The notes under the pieces are model-generated. The model was not told the origin of the DNA. It was given only the letters and a program-made list of their open reading frames with translations, and did not search any database. Below are positions 22,799-29,495 of a stretch of DNA of 34,431 nt, piece by piece; within the stretch, counting starts at the first letter, position 1; every line of letters begins with the position of its first letter. The stretch is taken from positions 1 to 34,431 of the forward strand of contig JAGNDO010000056.1 in assembly GCA_018003515.1 (NCBI GenBank), in the 5' to 3' direction. This DNA is from Caldilineaceae bacterium (GTDB taxonomy: Bacteria; Chloroflexota; Anaerolineae; Caldilineales; Caldilineaceae). The position numbers and the translations under genes are program-made.

Positions 22799-23560
22799 AT
22801 GTGGCGTAGACAGCCAGGTCATGCCCCCCTGGGCTTGGTTGGCGATCAGTTGCCCTATCTCTATCGGGTGGAAGACCACCACTGGTGGAGCCGGGGCATG
22901 CGGGAGATCGGCCTGGGGCTGCTGGATGGCGTGACCCTGCCCCCCGGCCCCGTGGCGGAGATCGGCTGCGGCAGCGGGGCTTTTCTGGCCGATCTGGGCC
23001 GCCGCTGGCCGGACCGCACCCGGATCGGCCTGGATCTGCGGGGGGATGCCCTGGCCCACGCCCGGCTGCGCGGCCCCGGCCCCCTGGTTCAGGCCGATGT
23101 GGGCCATCTGCCCTTGGCGGATCAAAGCTGTGCATTGGTGGTGGGATTGGATGTTTTTGATCAATCCGGTGTAGAGTTAATTGGGGCGTTGCGCAGTTGC
23201 CGTGGGCTGTTGCGGCCAGGGGGTGTGCTGCTCTTCCGGGTCAGTGCCCTGCCCTGGCTGGCCAGCCCCCACGATGCCGCCTTTGGCACGGCCCGCCGTC
23301 ACCATGCCCACGAGATCCGCCACGCCCTGGCCGCGGCCGGGCTTGCCCCCGTGCGCCTGACCCATGCCAACAGCCTGCTCCTGCCCCTGGCCGCGGCCAA
23401 CCGCCATCTGCAACGCCTGGGCCTGGCAGCGGTGGACAGCGGCTTCCAGGCCGACGGGCCGCTCAACACCCTTGGCCACGCCATCCTGGCCGGGGAAGCC
23501 CAGATAGTGCGCCGATGGGATCTGCCCATCGGGTCCAGCCTGTTTTGTTTGGCGCGATAG
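22799..23560 (+). CDS. Class I SAM-dependent methyltransferase
   Basis: A 253-residue cytosolic methyltransferase. Residues ~40-130 form the Rossmann core: VAEIGCGSGAFLADLG is motif I (SAM glycine loop), RIGLDLRGDALAHA carries the acidic ribose-binding residue, and QADVGHLPLADQSCALVVGLDVF covers motifs II-III. RPGGVLLFRVSALPWL is the usual post-IV strand. The N-terminal LPYLYRVEDHHWWSRGMREI resembles Methyltransf_11-type enzymes found in polysaccharide and lipid-linked sugar clusters. Its position between a membrane glycosyltransferase and a polyprenyl-phosphate sugar synthase suggests that a sugar or lipid intermediate is methylated, but the substrate is unproven. Confidence 0.88.
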   Translation: MWRRQPGHAPLGLVGDQLPYLYRVEDHHWWSRGMREIGLGLLDGVTLPPGPVAEIGCGSGAFLADLGRRWPDRTRIGLDLRGDALAHARLRGPGPLVQADVGHLPLADQSCALVVGLDVFDQSGVELIGALRSCRGLLRPGGVLLFRVSALPWLASPHDAAFGTARRHHAHEIRHALAAAGLAPVRLTHANSLLLPLAAANRHLQRLGLAAVDSGFQADGPLNTLGHAILAGEAQIVRRWDLPIGSSLFCLAR

Positions 23561-23569
23561 GATTCGCCC

Positions 23570-24304
23570 ATGCGTGTTTGCACAGTTCTCCCCACCTATA
23601 ACGAACGGGACAACATCGAGCCCCTGATCCGCCGCCTGCTGGCTGCGGTGGAGCCGCCCTATATGATCCTGGTGGTGGATGACGATTCGCCGGACAAGAC
23701 CTGGCAGGTGGTGGACGCCATCGCCGCCGAGGTGAATTTTCCCGGCGATCCCCGGCTGATTCTGATCCGGCGCATGGGCGAAAGCGGGCTGACCAGTGCC
23801 ATCCAGCGGGGCATCGACGAGGCCATCCACACCCACGGCGCGGACGCGGTGACGTGGATGGACTGCGACCTCTCCATGCCGCCGGAGGAGCTGCCCGGCC
23901 TGCTGGCCCTGCTCCACGCCGGCGCGGATGTGGCCGCAGGTTCCCGCTGGATCCCCGGCGGTGCGGATGTGGCCCACGGCGCAATGGCCAGGGGGTTGAG
24001 CTGGATCATCAACCACTTTGCCTCCCTGCTCTTGGGCGGCCCGGTGACCGATTGGACCAGCGGCTTTATGGCGGCCAAAGCCCCGGTGCTACGGGCCATC
24101 CGCCTGCGGGGGGATTATGGGGAGTATTGCATCGATCTCCTGGGGCGGGCGGTGAAAGCAGGATTTGTGGTGAAGGAAGCGCCCTATCAGTGCGTCCCCC
24201 GGCTGGCCGGTGAAAGCAAGACGGGTATCAACTTGTGGGATTATTTGATCAAAGGGCGGAAGTATTTCGGAACAATCGTGCGACTACGTTTTGAGAGGAA
24301 TTAA
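23570..24304 (+). CDS. Polyprenol monophosphomannose synthase-like GT2
   Basis: A 244-residue GT-A enzyme of the DPM1/Ppm1 type, which transfers mannose (or another hexose) from a nucleotide donor to polyprenyl phosphate. Motifs: CTVLPTYNERDNIEPLIRRL at 4-23, VVDDDSPDKTW at 35-45, the metal-binding MDCDLSMPPEELP near 97-109, GSRWIPGG, and the family-specific GFMAAKAPVLR and YGEYCIDLLGRAVKAGF. No C-terminal membrane helices, so it is the soluble form. It would supply the lipid-linked donor used by the two GT39-like enzymes upstream. The aminotransferase gene starts 2 bp after its stop. Confidence 0.9.
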   Translation: MRVCTVLPTYNERDNIEPLIRRLLAAVEPPYMILVVDDDSPDKTWQVVDAIAAEVNFPGDPRLILIRRMGESGLTSAIQRGIDEAIHTHGADAVTWMDCDLSMPPEELPGLLALLHAGADVAAGSRWIPGGADVAHGAMARGLSWIINHFASLLLGGPVTDWTSGFMAAKAPVLRAIRLRGDYGEYCIDLLGRAVKAGFVVKEAPYQCVPRLAGESKTGINLWDYLIKGRKYFGTIVRLRFERN

Positions 24305-24306
24305 CC

Positions 24307-25545
24307 ATGCTGCAACCGGCAAAACTATCTTTAGAAGAAATGGGCGATCTGGCCGCCATCATCCCGGCCAAGGACCCGGTGGTGAAGGCCCACTATGCGC
24401 CCATCCCCAGCTTTGACGAACAAAATCGCCAAGGGATCATCCCCGTGTGCGAGCCTACCCTCTCTGGCAACGAACTGGCCTATGTGCAACAGGCGGTGAA
24501 GACCAACTGGATCTCGTCCGCGGGGACCTTTATCCGAGACTTTGAGAAACAGTTTGCCGCCGCCTGTGGGGTGCGCTATGGGGTGGCCTGCGCCAACGGC
24601 ACGGTGGCCCTACATCTGGCCCTGGCCACCCTTGGCCTGGAGCCGGGAGATGAGGTGATCATCCCCACCTTCACCATGATCGCCACCATCAACGCGGTGA
24701 CCTATTGTGGAGCCACCCCGGTGCTGGTGGACAACGAAGCCGCCTATTGGCAGATGGACCCGGCGGATGTGGCGGCCAAGATCACCCCCCGCACCAAGGC
24801 CATCGTCCCCGTCCACATCTACGGCCACCCGGTTGACATGGACCCCATCCTCGAATTGGGGCGCAAGCACGGCATCCACATCATCGAGGACGCCGCGGAG
24901 GCCCACGGGGCCGAGTACAAGGGCCGACGGGCCGGCGGCCTGGGGGACGCCGCCTGTTTCAGTTTCTACGGCAACAAGATCCTCACCACGGGCGAGGGGG
25001 GCATGATCACTACGGACAACGAGGAGATCGCCCGGCTGGCCTGGAATCTGCGGGACCACGCGTTTAGCAACGAACGCCATTTCTGGCACCAATTTGTCGG
25101 CTTCAACTATCGCATGACCAATCTGCAAGCCGCGGTGGGGCTGGGCCAAGTGGAACAATTGGAGAGCTTTGTGGCCATGCGCCGGGCCAACGCCGCCTAC
25201 TATTCCGACCTCCTGGGGGACGTGCCGGGCATCACCACGCCGCCGGAAGCGGCCTGGGCCAAAAACGTCTTCTGGATGTACGGCATCATGGTGGACGAAA
25301 CCCAATACGGCATGAACCGAGACGCCCTGCGCGTCGCCCTGGCCGATCGGGGCATCGAGACCCGCACCTTCTTCATCCCCATGCACTGCCAGCCGGTCTA
25401 CTGGAACCAATTCAAAGGCCAACGCTTCCCCGTGGCCGAGCAACTCTGCCGAGACGGTTTTTACCTGCCCTCGGCCACCTCGTTGACCCGATCCCAGATC
25501 GAACGGGTGGTGGGGGCCATTCGGGAGAGTTGTCCGGCATTGTGA
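24307..25545 (+). CDS. DegT/DnrJ/EryC1 aminotransferase, perosamine-synthase-like
   Basis: A PLP enzyme that converts a 4-keto (or 3-keto) nucleotide sugar to an amino sugar. Of 412 residues, the first ~43 are an extension. Then IPVCEPTLSGNELAYV, TNWISSAGTFIRDFE and ANGTVALHLAL match GDP-perosamine synthase (RfbE/Per). PVHIYGHPVDM and IIEDAAEAHGA (PLP-ring Asp) follow, then the Schiff-base lysine Lys224 in FYGNKILTTGEGGM, and NYRMTNLQAAVGLGQVEQL. All catalytic residues are present. It is the last gene of the tight operon and is followed by a strong hairpin. It implies an amino-deoxy sugar in the glycan, but the exact product needs biochemical evidence. Confidence 0.92.
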   Translation: MLQPAKLSLEEMGDLAAIIPAKDPVVKAHYAPIPSFDEQNRQGIIPVCEPTLSGNELAYVQQAVKTNWISSAGTFIRDFEKQFAAACGVRYGVACANGTVALHLALATLGLEPGDEVIIPTFTMIATINAVTYCGATPVLVDNEAAYWQMDPADVAAKITPRTKAIVPVHIYGHPVDMDPILELGRKHGIHIIEDAAEAHGAEYKGRRAGGLGDAACFSFYGNKILTTGEGGMITTDNEEIARLAWNLRDHAFSNERHFWHQFVGFNYRMTNLQAAVGLGQVEQLESFVAMRRANAAYYSDLLGDVPGITTPPEAAWAKNVFWMYGIMVDETQYGMNRDALRVALADRGIETRTFFIPMHCQPVYWNQFKGQRFPVAEQLCRDGFYLPSATSLTRSQIERVVGAIRESCPAL

Positions 25546-25586
25546 AATTCAGGCCCGCTATTCAGAAAAAGAATATGTTCGACACA

Positions 25587-25639
25587 TAAAACGAAGAGGG
25601 GCCATCCGGCTGTTGGCTGGATGGCCCCTCTTCGTTTTA
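25587..25639. terminator. Strong bidirectional terminator hairpin
   Basis: A perfect 21-bp stem: taaaacgaagaggggccatc+c at 25587-25607 pairs with ggatggcccctcttcgttt+ta at 25619-25639, with an 11-nt loop. A-rich and T-rich ends flank the GC core, as in bidirectional intrinsic terminators. It lies between the plus-strand operon and the minus-strand nucleotidyltransferase gene. Confidence 0.88.
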
Positions 25640-25640
25640 T

Positions 25641-25955
25641 TCTCCGGGTTTGCATCGAGGAGAAACGGTTCTGCATCAGCAAGAAATGATTTTGCATCGG
25701 CAAAAAATGGCAGTGCATCGCTCCCGAACGGCAGGGCATCGTTCCCGAAAGGCAGGGCGTCGCTCCCGCAAGGCAGGGCGTCGTTCCCGAAAGGCAGGGC
25801 GTCGCTCCCGAAAGGCAGGGCGTCGTTCCCGAAGGGCAGGGCGTCGTTCCCGAAAGGCAGGGCGTCGCTCCCGAAAGGCAGGGCGTCGTTCCCGAAAGGC
25901 AGGGCGTCGCTCCCGAAGGGTTCTGTGTCATCCCTGAATGGTTTTGCACCGATCC
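25641..25955. repeat. 21-bp tandem repeat (minisatellite), about 15 units
   Basis: Core unit cgaaaggcagggcgtcg[c/t]tcc. Units start at 25725, 25746, 25767, 25788, 25809, 25830, 25851, 25872 and 25893, with only one or two differences each and the c/t position often alternating. Diverged units flank it on both sides (25641-25724 and 25914-25955) and share ggttttgcatcg-like sequence. Because 21 is a multiple of 3, several frames stay open: plus-strand heptads like KGRASLP, minus-strand heptads like GATPCLS with MQNH-type outer units. It follows the nucleotidyltransferase stop by 22 bp (in minus direction). I do not call it a gene. Confidence 0.93.
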
Positions 25956-25977
25956 TTGGATGTCCCCATGTCTTGGT

Positions 25978-26886
25978 TCAGGGGGAAGGAGAGGGCCAAA
26001 CGGGTTTCACGTCGCTCGATGGTTCGCCCGATTCAACGCCTGCCCACCCGGATTCCCACGCCTCTCTCACCACCGCCTCCAGCCTCTCTGGATAGGCAAA
26101 GCCCATCTTGTCGGCCAACGCATGGCCGATTGCCGACATGCGGTCTCGTATGAGTTCAATGGCGATCTTCGCCTCATGGAGCGACCGGACCGGGGATCCC
26201 AGCTCCACCCAAGGACCTTGGCCGTTGTCCGAAATCGCTGTGATCATGGCCGACAAGGCATGAATCGTCGGGCGAGCATCCAGATCTTTGCCGGTTTGCT
26301 GGATAAAAAGCGCCCGCAGCAGGCTCATGCGCTCGTGATGCAGACCAATGGTCGTCATCAATGCCTGGTTGCGATGGATGGCCTTCATCTCCTTGTGGGT
26401 GATGATCCAATAGTCGACAAAAAGCTGTCGCACTCGTTCGGGATCAACATCCACATGGACAGAGACTTCTGCGCCGGAAAACGACCGGATGGTCTCGGCC
26501 AATTCATCGGTCCTGGCGGCGATCAGTTTGACGGCCACCTCGGCATAGTGCGTGTCGCAGGTCTGGATGTAGTAGTCGAGCAGTACCCCGTTGTCCAAAA
26601 GCATGTGATGCAAGATCGCCTTCGGCCCAAAGCGCAGGGTGGTCATCCCGACCGGTGGGAGCGGGAGCAGGTTGTCCCAGTCAACCTGTGGCCATGTCTC
26701 CACAGTCGGCTCATCAATAGCGACGCGGAAATCGATGTCGGACTCTTGATCGCTCTTCCCCGAAGCGATGCTGCCGCCCACCCAAATGGCCTGGATGGCG
26801 GGATTGGCCCAGGCCAGTTCGGCTAAGGATTTCAGGAGGTCTTTGTGCGGGGTGCCGGGGATATGGTCGAGTGATAAGTCATTCAT
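25978..26886 (-). CDS. Minimal nucleotidyltransferase-domain protein
   Basis: A 302-residue soluble protein with an N-terminal polymerase-beta-like nucleotidyltransferase core: AIWVGGSIASGKSDQESDID, with the GS-x-x-x-G-K-S-D loop and the two metal-binding aspartates of SDID, then FRVAID. The remaining ~230 residues are helical and resemble aminoglycoside/lincosamide-type or streptomycin adenylyltransferase partners, but no subfamily can be named. The start at MNDLSLDHIPG (26886) is preferred over an upstream in-frame ATG at 26928. The upstream start would begin only ~12 bp after the -10 box of a good promoter and has no Shine-Dalgarno, while ataaggacca precedes the chosen ATG. It stands alone, convergent with the plus-strand operon. 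Confidence 0.8.
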   Translation of the reverse strand: MNDLSLDHIPGTPHKDLLKSLAELAWANPAIQAIWVGGSIASGKSDQESDIDFRVAIDEPTVETWPQVDWDNLLPLPPVGMTTLRFGPKAILHHMLLDNGVLLDYYIQTCDTHYAEVAVKLIAARTDELAETIRSFSGAEVSVHVDVDPERVRQLFVDYWIITHKEMKAIHRNQALMTTIGLHHERMSLLRALFIQQTGKDLDARPTIHALSAMITAISDNGQGPWVELGSPVRSLHEAKIAIELIRDRMSAIGHALADKMGFAYPERLEAVVREAWESGWAGVESGEPSSDVKPVWPSPSP

Positions 26887-26939
26887 TGATGTGGTCCTTA
26901 TGGATAATTTAGGTGGATGCCGCTCCATAATCTAAAATC

Positions 26940-26968
26940 ATGCTACCAGGAGCCGAGACCGCTGTCAA
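26940..26968 (-). promoter_or_regulatory. Sigma70-like promoter for the nucleotidyltransferase gene
   Basis: Read on the minus strand: TTGACA (26968-26963), a 17-bp spacer, TAGCAT (26945-26940). The predicted start point near 26933 leaves a leader of about 45 nt before the ATG at 26886. Confidence 0.65.
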
Positions 26969-26991
26969 AAGCCTTGACTCACCTCCTTTCC

Positions 26992-27187
26992 TAGTAGATG
27001 AGCCTCAATCAATCGCCCAACCCAGAAGCAGCCACCAACAGGATCCGCTCACAAAGGGAGGCATCTCCATCGTCAACGTCAATCCGTTTACACCCAGTAT
27101 TTGAGACAACCGCACCAGTCCCAAATCATTCAACGATTTCATCACATTTATCTTGCTCGGTGGAACGTCAAAATCCAATTTCCCTAG
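26992..27187. other. Noncoding stretch, no gene recognised
   Basis: A plus-strand open frame crosses this region (26998-27471), but it runs through the inverted repeat and the ttatccca repeats, has an unbiased Ser/Pro/Thr-rich composition and resembles no family I know. I treat the sequence as noncoding. The AT/GC balance is lower than in the flanking genes. Confidence 0.4.
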
Positions 27188-27345
27188 TACGGCCCGGCGT
27201 AAGTAAGTCCGGGAAACCTTACGCTCGTAGCCGGTCCGTGACCGGCGGGTTGACGAATGGATCGCCCGGGAATCCCGTGTCGACCCGCCAGGTCACGGAC
27301 CTGACTAGCGCGCTCTTTTCCCGGACTTACTTACGCCTGGCTGTA
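27188..27345. repeat. Nested ~158-bp inverted repeat, MITE-like
   Basis: Outer arms of 27 bp: tacggcccggcgtaagtaag+tccggga (27188-27214) and its complement at 27319-27345, with 25 of 27 pairs matching. Inner arms: ggtccgtgaccggcgggt (27233-27250) pairs with acccgccaggtcacggacc (27283-27301). The ends start ta/end ta, and atccaatt lies near both flanks. The structure suits a miniature nonautonomous element or a large structured RNA; no transposase is nearby. Confidence 0.8.
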
Positions 27346-27374
27346 CCATTCAATCCAATTCCGCCTCAATACCC

Positions 27375-27452
27375 CCTGTTTATCCCAACCACCTCTTCAC
27401 TTATCTCAACTATCCCTATATTTATCCCAACTATCCCTGCACTTATCCCAAA
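27375..27452. repeat. Short tandem ttatccca-type repeats
   Basis: Degenerate units around tttatcccaactatccctg recur about every 21-22 bp from 27378 to 27450. They are low-complexity and C/T-rich, just upstream of the small ORF. Confidence 0.6.
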
Positions 27453-27467
27453 TTCGCCACTCATCTA

Positions 27468-27496
27468 TTGACTTAGAACACATTTTCAGCCATAGT
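27468..27496 (+). promoter_or_regulatory. Weak candidate promoter before the 46-codon ORF
   Basis: TTGACT (27468-27473) and CATAGT (27491-27496) with 17-bp spacing. The -10 box is poor, so this is tentative. Confidence 0.3.
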
Positions 27497-27542
27497 AATT
27501 ATTGCAACTATCGAAATCTTGATCGGAAAGGAGGTGATTCCT

Positions 27543-27683
27543 ATGGTCAGGTTAAGGGTAGATATACCTCAGTTTGGGTGTGTCGAGATCGAAGCAGATC
27601 TAGCAAGTCTCATGTTCGCAGTCGTTCAGTTTTTCGTCCTGGCAGGCGGTTTTCTGAACAAAAGTGGAATGATCTAGATTGAC
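27543..27683 (+). CDS. Candidate 46-aa hydrophobic peptide
   Basis: ATG at 27543 follows aaggaggtgattcct, an almost complete match to the 16S anti-Shine-Dalgarno with 6-8 nt spacing, by far the strongest ribosome-binding site in the window. The peptide begins MVRLRVDIPQFGCVEIEADL and then has a membrane-like stretch, ASLMFAVVQFFVLAGGFL, ending NKKWNDLD. I recognise no family. Its 3' end (coding VLAGGFLNKKW) is duplicated at 27858-27887, and two hairpins follow. It could be a small membrane protein, a leader peptide or a signalling peptide. The coding claim rests on the ribosome-binding site and context only. Confidence 0.5.
27637..27666. repeat. 30-bp direct repeat, copy 1 (inside the small ORF)
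   Basis: cctggcaggcggttttctga plus acaaaagtgg; the identical sequence recurs at 27858-27887, about 220 bp downstream. This copy is also flanked by gttcag/ctgaac, a 6-bp inverted repeat. Confidence 0.85.
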
Positions 27684-27699
27684 CAGATTCCGCTAGGCA

Positions 27700-27743
27700 A
27701 GAAAGAGGGGGAAGAGTCATATGGCTCTTCCCCCTCTTTCTTA
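27700..27743. terminator. 18-bp perfect hairpin after the small ORF
   Basis: aagaaagagggggaagag (27700-27717) pairs perfectly with ctcttccccctctttctt (27726-27743) around an 8-nt loop. The stem is purine/pyrimidine-sided with A/T-rich ends and begins 16 bp after the small ORF stop, consistent with an intrinsic terminator. Confidence 0.8.
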
Positions 27744-27775
27744 TCTACAAGAACACGTCAGATCTACACTAAAAA

Positions 27776-27811
27776 AGGGGGAGAGCCTGAATTTTGTCAG
27801 GTTCTCCCCTT
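27776..27811. terminator. Second hairpin, 15-bp stem
   Basis: aaggggagagcctga (27776-27790) pairs with tcaggttctcccctt (27797-27811), allowing one G-U pair, loop attttg. It is preceded by six A residues, so on the minus strand it would end in a U-tract. Probably a terminator for one or both directions. Confidence 0.7.
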
Positions 27812-27857
27812 AGTATCAGAATCTCTTGGTCGCACATCAGAACTTTGTTCTTTAATC

Positions 27858-27887
27858 CTGGCAGGCGGTTTTCTGAACAAAAGTGGG
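27858..27887. repeat. 30-bp direct repeat, copy 2
   Basis: This is identical to 27637-27666 but without the start codon and ribosome-binding site, so it looks like a truncated duplicate of the small ORF 3' end. Flanking bases (tttgttctttaat before, gatcgct after) partly resemble those of copy 1. Confidence 0.85.
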
Positions 27888-28004
27888 ATCGCTAGGCCAA
27901 AAGACATGACATCTGAATTATCCTTCTACCAAACAATACCACGTTTTTCTCTCTTTGTCTACGCTCAAAAAATGGTGCGCGTCTAATTTGAAAACAAAGC
28001 GGAC

Positions 28005-28066
28005 AATCCCGGAATGGGCCGGTTCTTTTTGTGTTCAGGAAGATGTGTTGGCCCATTCCGGGATTG
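28005..28066. repeat. Palindromic ~60-bp element, forward copy
   Basis: caatcccggaatgggcc (28004-28020) and its perfect complement ggcccattccgggattg (28050-28066) form the arms, with ggttctttttgtgttcagga in the loop. A related copy lies in inverted orientation 19 bp downstream, giving a REP/BIME-like pair. Confidence 0.8.
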
Positions 28067-28084
28067 GTGGGATGATCTCGCCCT

Positions 28085-28146
28085 TTCCGGGAATGGGCCA
28101 ACACCGCTCACTTGACCCAAGAAGAACCAGCCCTTTCCCGGAATGC
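28085..28146. repeat. Palindromic ~60-bp element, inverted copy
   Basis: Reverse-complemented, this reads tccgggaaagggctggttct, tcttgggtcaagtgagcggt, then gttggcccattcccggaaag, which aligns along its length with the forward copy at 28005-28066. It ends about 50 bp before the minus-strand UroD-like gene's stop. Confidence 0.75.
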
Positions 28147-28193
28147 CCACGTTCGCCCGTCGCGGATCTGTCCCCCTCTGGACGCGACCCCCC

Positions 28194-29453
28194 TCAACAC
28201 CCCCCCACCTCCCCCTCATACCGAAACATCTCCGCCACCGCCGCCGGGTTCATCCCCTCGCAGATGCTATTGCAACTGGCGATCATATATCCCCCGCCGG
28301 TTGCGCCCTGGGCCATGCAGCGATCCACCTCTCGGCGCACGGCGTCCAGGTCCGAATCGAAGAGCACCCGCACATCCAGGTTGCCGATCAGGACCAGATC
28401 CTGGCCGTATTCCCGCTTGATCTTGGCCAAATCCATGCCGGCCAACACATCCAGCCCGTGGACGCCGACGAAGCCCGCCTCGATGGCCGATGGCAACAGG
28501 CGCGTCATGTCGCCGTCGCTGTGCCAGATCACGGGCACGTCCAGGGCCTCCACAATGCGGCGATGGTGGGGCAGGATGAATTGTCGCCACATGCGGGGGG
28601 AGATCATGGGGCCACCGCCGTGGGCCGCGTCGTCGCCCAGGACAACGACCTCCGCGCCCAGGCTGATGGCCTTCTGATACATGGCGATGCACCAGTCCGT
28701 GCGGGCGTCCAGCAGTTGTTGCACAAAGTCCATGTCCGTGCTGAGGCGCAAGAAGAAGCGCTCAAAGCCCATAGCCATATACGAGGCGGTGAAGGGGCCG
28801 ATGTGGGTGCCGAAGATCAAACAGTGGTCGGGATAGGCCGCCCGGACTGCCCGAATTTGGTCCTCATCGTAGAATTGTTCCACATACTCCAGGGGTGGAC
28901 TGTACCGATCCAGATCCGCCAGCGTATCCACCACCCCGGTGGTGAACATGCCGTCCTGCCACACCCGGCCCCACTCGTCCACACCATTGCGCCAAGCATT
29001 GCTCTGCGGGGGATGATGGGTCGGCATCATGACGCAGTCTTGGCCCAGGGCCGCATAGACGCTGGCCGGGTCGCTTTGGCCCAGTTCGTCGAACAAGGCG
29101 TCGATCCAGATCTCGAATCGGGGCACCCGGTCTGGCTCTTGGTGGCGCAGGGCGGCCAATACGCGTTCTCGTGGTTTCATTTCGGGGATCCGATCATGGG
29201 TGTCTTGTTCAATATCGACCAGCCGTTCCGCAACCGCCAACAGCGGACGCAAGGCCAGATCTTCGTCAACCAGAGGCCAATGCAACCCATAGCCTGATGG
29301 CGAAACTTCGATCACGGCGCGTTCGGGGGGCTGGGCCGCCGCCAATCGTGGCGAGCAAGTCTGCCAGGGGATGCGATAGTGTGCGCCGTCAACGGTCAAG
29401 ACGAGGGTGTCTTCTTCGGCATAAACTGATGTCACATCGAAAAACTTCGCCAT
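28194..29453 (-). CDS. DUF2442-uroporphyrinogen decarboxylase-like fusion
   Basis: A 419-residue protein in one uninterrupted frame. Residues ~1-75 are a DUF2442 domain (MAKFFDVTSVYAEEDTLVLT, then VIEVSPSGYGLHWPLVDEDLAL, the family's G-x-G-x-x-W-P-x-x-D-E-D signature). From about 92 (MKPRERVLAALRHQEPDRVP) it is a UroD/MtaA-like TIM barrel with HSDGDMTRLLP, GVHGLDVLAGMDLAKIK, LVLIGNLDVRVLF and ASCNSICEGMNP. This UroD branch is usually a corrinoid-linked or uncharacterised methyltransferase rather than the haem enzyme. Start chosen at 29453 because GGAGGTG lies 5 nt before it; the frame extends 14 codons further. A start at 29180 (MKPRERV) would make UroD alone, but it lacks a Shine-Dalgarno. 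The C-terminal GEVGGC runs into a C-rich tract. Confidence 0.82.
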   Translation of the reverse strand: MAKFFDVTSVYAEEDTLVLTVDGAHYRIPWQTCSPRLAAAQPPERAVIEVSPSGYGLHWPLVDEDLALRPLLAVAERLVDIEQDTHDRIPEMKPRERVLAALRHQEPDRVPRFEIWIDALFDELGQSDPASVYAALGQDCVMMPTHHPPQSNAWRNGVDEWGRVWQDGMFTTGVVDTLADLDRYSPPLEYVEQFYDEDQIRAVRAAYPDHCLIFGTHIGPFTASYMAMGFERFFLRLSTDMDFVQQLLDARTDWCIAMYQKAISLGAEVVVLGDDAAHGGGPMISPRMWRQFILPHHRRIVEALDVPVIWHSDGDMTRLLPSAIEAGFVGVHGLDVLAGMDLAKIKREYGQDLVLIGNLDVRVLFDSDLDAVRREVDRCMAQGATGGGYMIASCNSICEGMNPAAVAEMFRYEGEVGGC

Positions 29454-29495
29454 CTTCACCTCCGGTTGGCGCTGCTCAATCTCCCCCACCCCCAA

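Larger units (their letters stand above)
26979..27537. repeat. 13-bp perfect inverted repeat bracketing a 560-bp segment
   Basis: tcacctcctttcc at 26979-26991 and ggaaaggaggtga at 27525-27537 are perfect inverse copies, extendable by one more pair after a mismatch. The right copy is the ribosome-binding site of a 46-codon ORF. The left copy has no start codon at proper distance. The pair could be chance purine-rich similarity or the ends of a small element. Confidence 0.4.

Noticed and set aside
25461-25949. Minus-strand open frame across the 21-bp array (GATPCLS heptads)
   Set aside because: It exists because the repeat length is a multiple of three; it then runs through the terminator hairpin and antisense to the conserved aminotransferase 3' end. 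No domain is recognisable. I keep the array as a repeat.
25641-25955. CRISPR array
   Set aside because: Repeats are contiguous 21-mers without unique spacers, and no cas genes occur in the window.
25613-26095. Plus-strand open frame with KGRASLP heptads
   Set aside because: Starts inside the terminator hairpin and continues antisense into the nucleotidyltransferase gene; open only because of the repeat periodicity.
26998-27471. 157-codon plus-strand open frame
   Set aside because: Passes through the nested inverted repeat and the ttatccca tandem repeats, has no recognisable motif, and no ribosome-binding site at its ATG.
27892-28104. 70-codon minus-strand open frame
   Set aside because: Lies over the palindromic element pair; the protein is basic and low in conserved features, with no ribosome-binding site seen.
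28143-29297. Long plus-strand open frame opposite the UroD-like gene
   Set aside because: Antisense shadow; the minus-strand protein has clear DUF2442 and UroD motifs.
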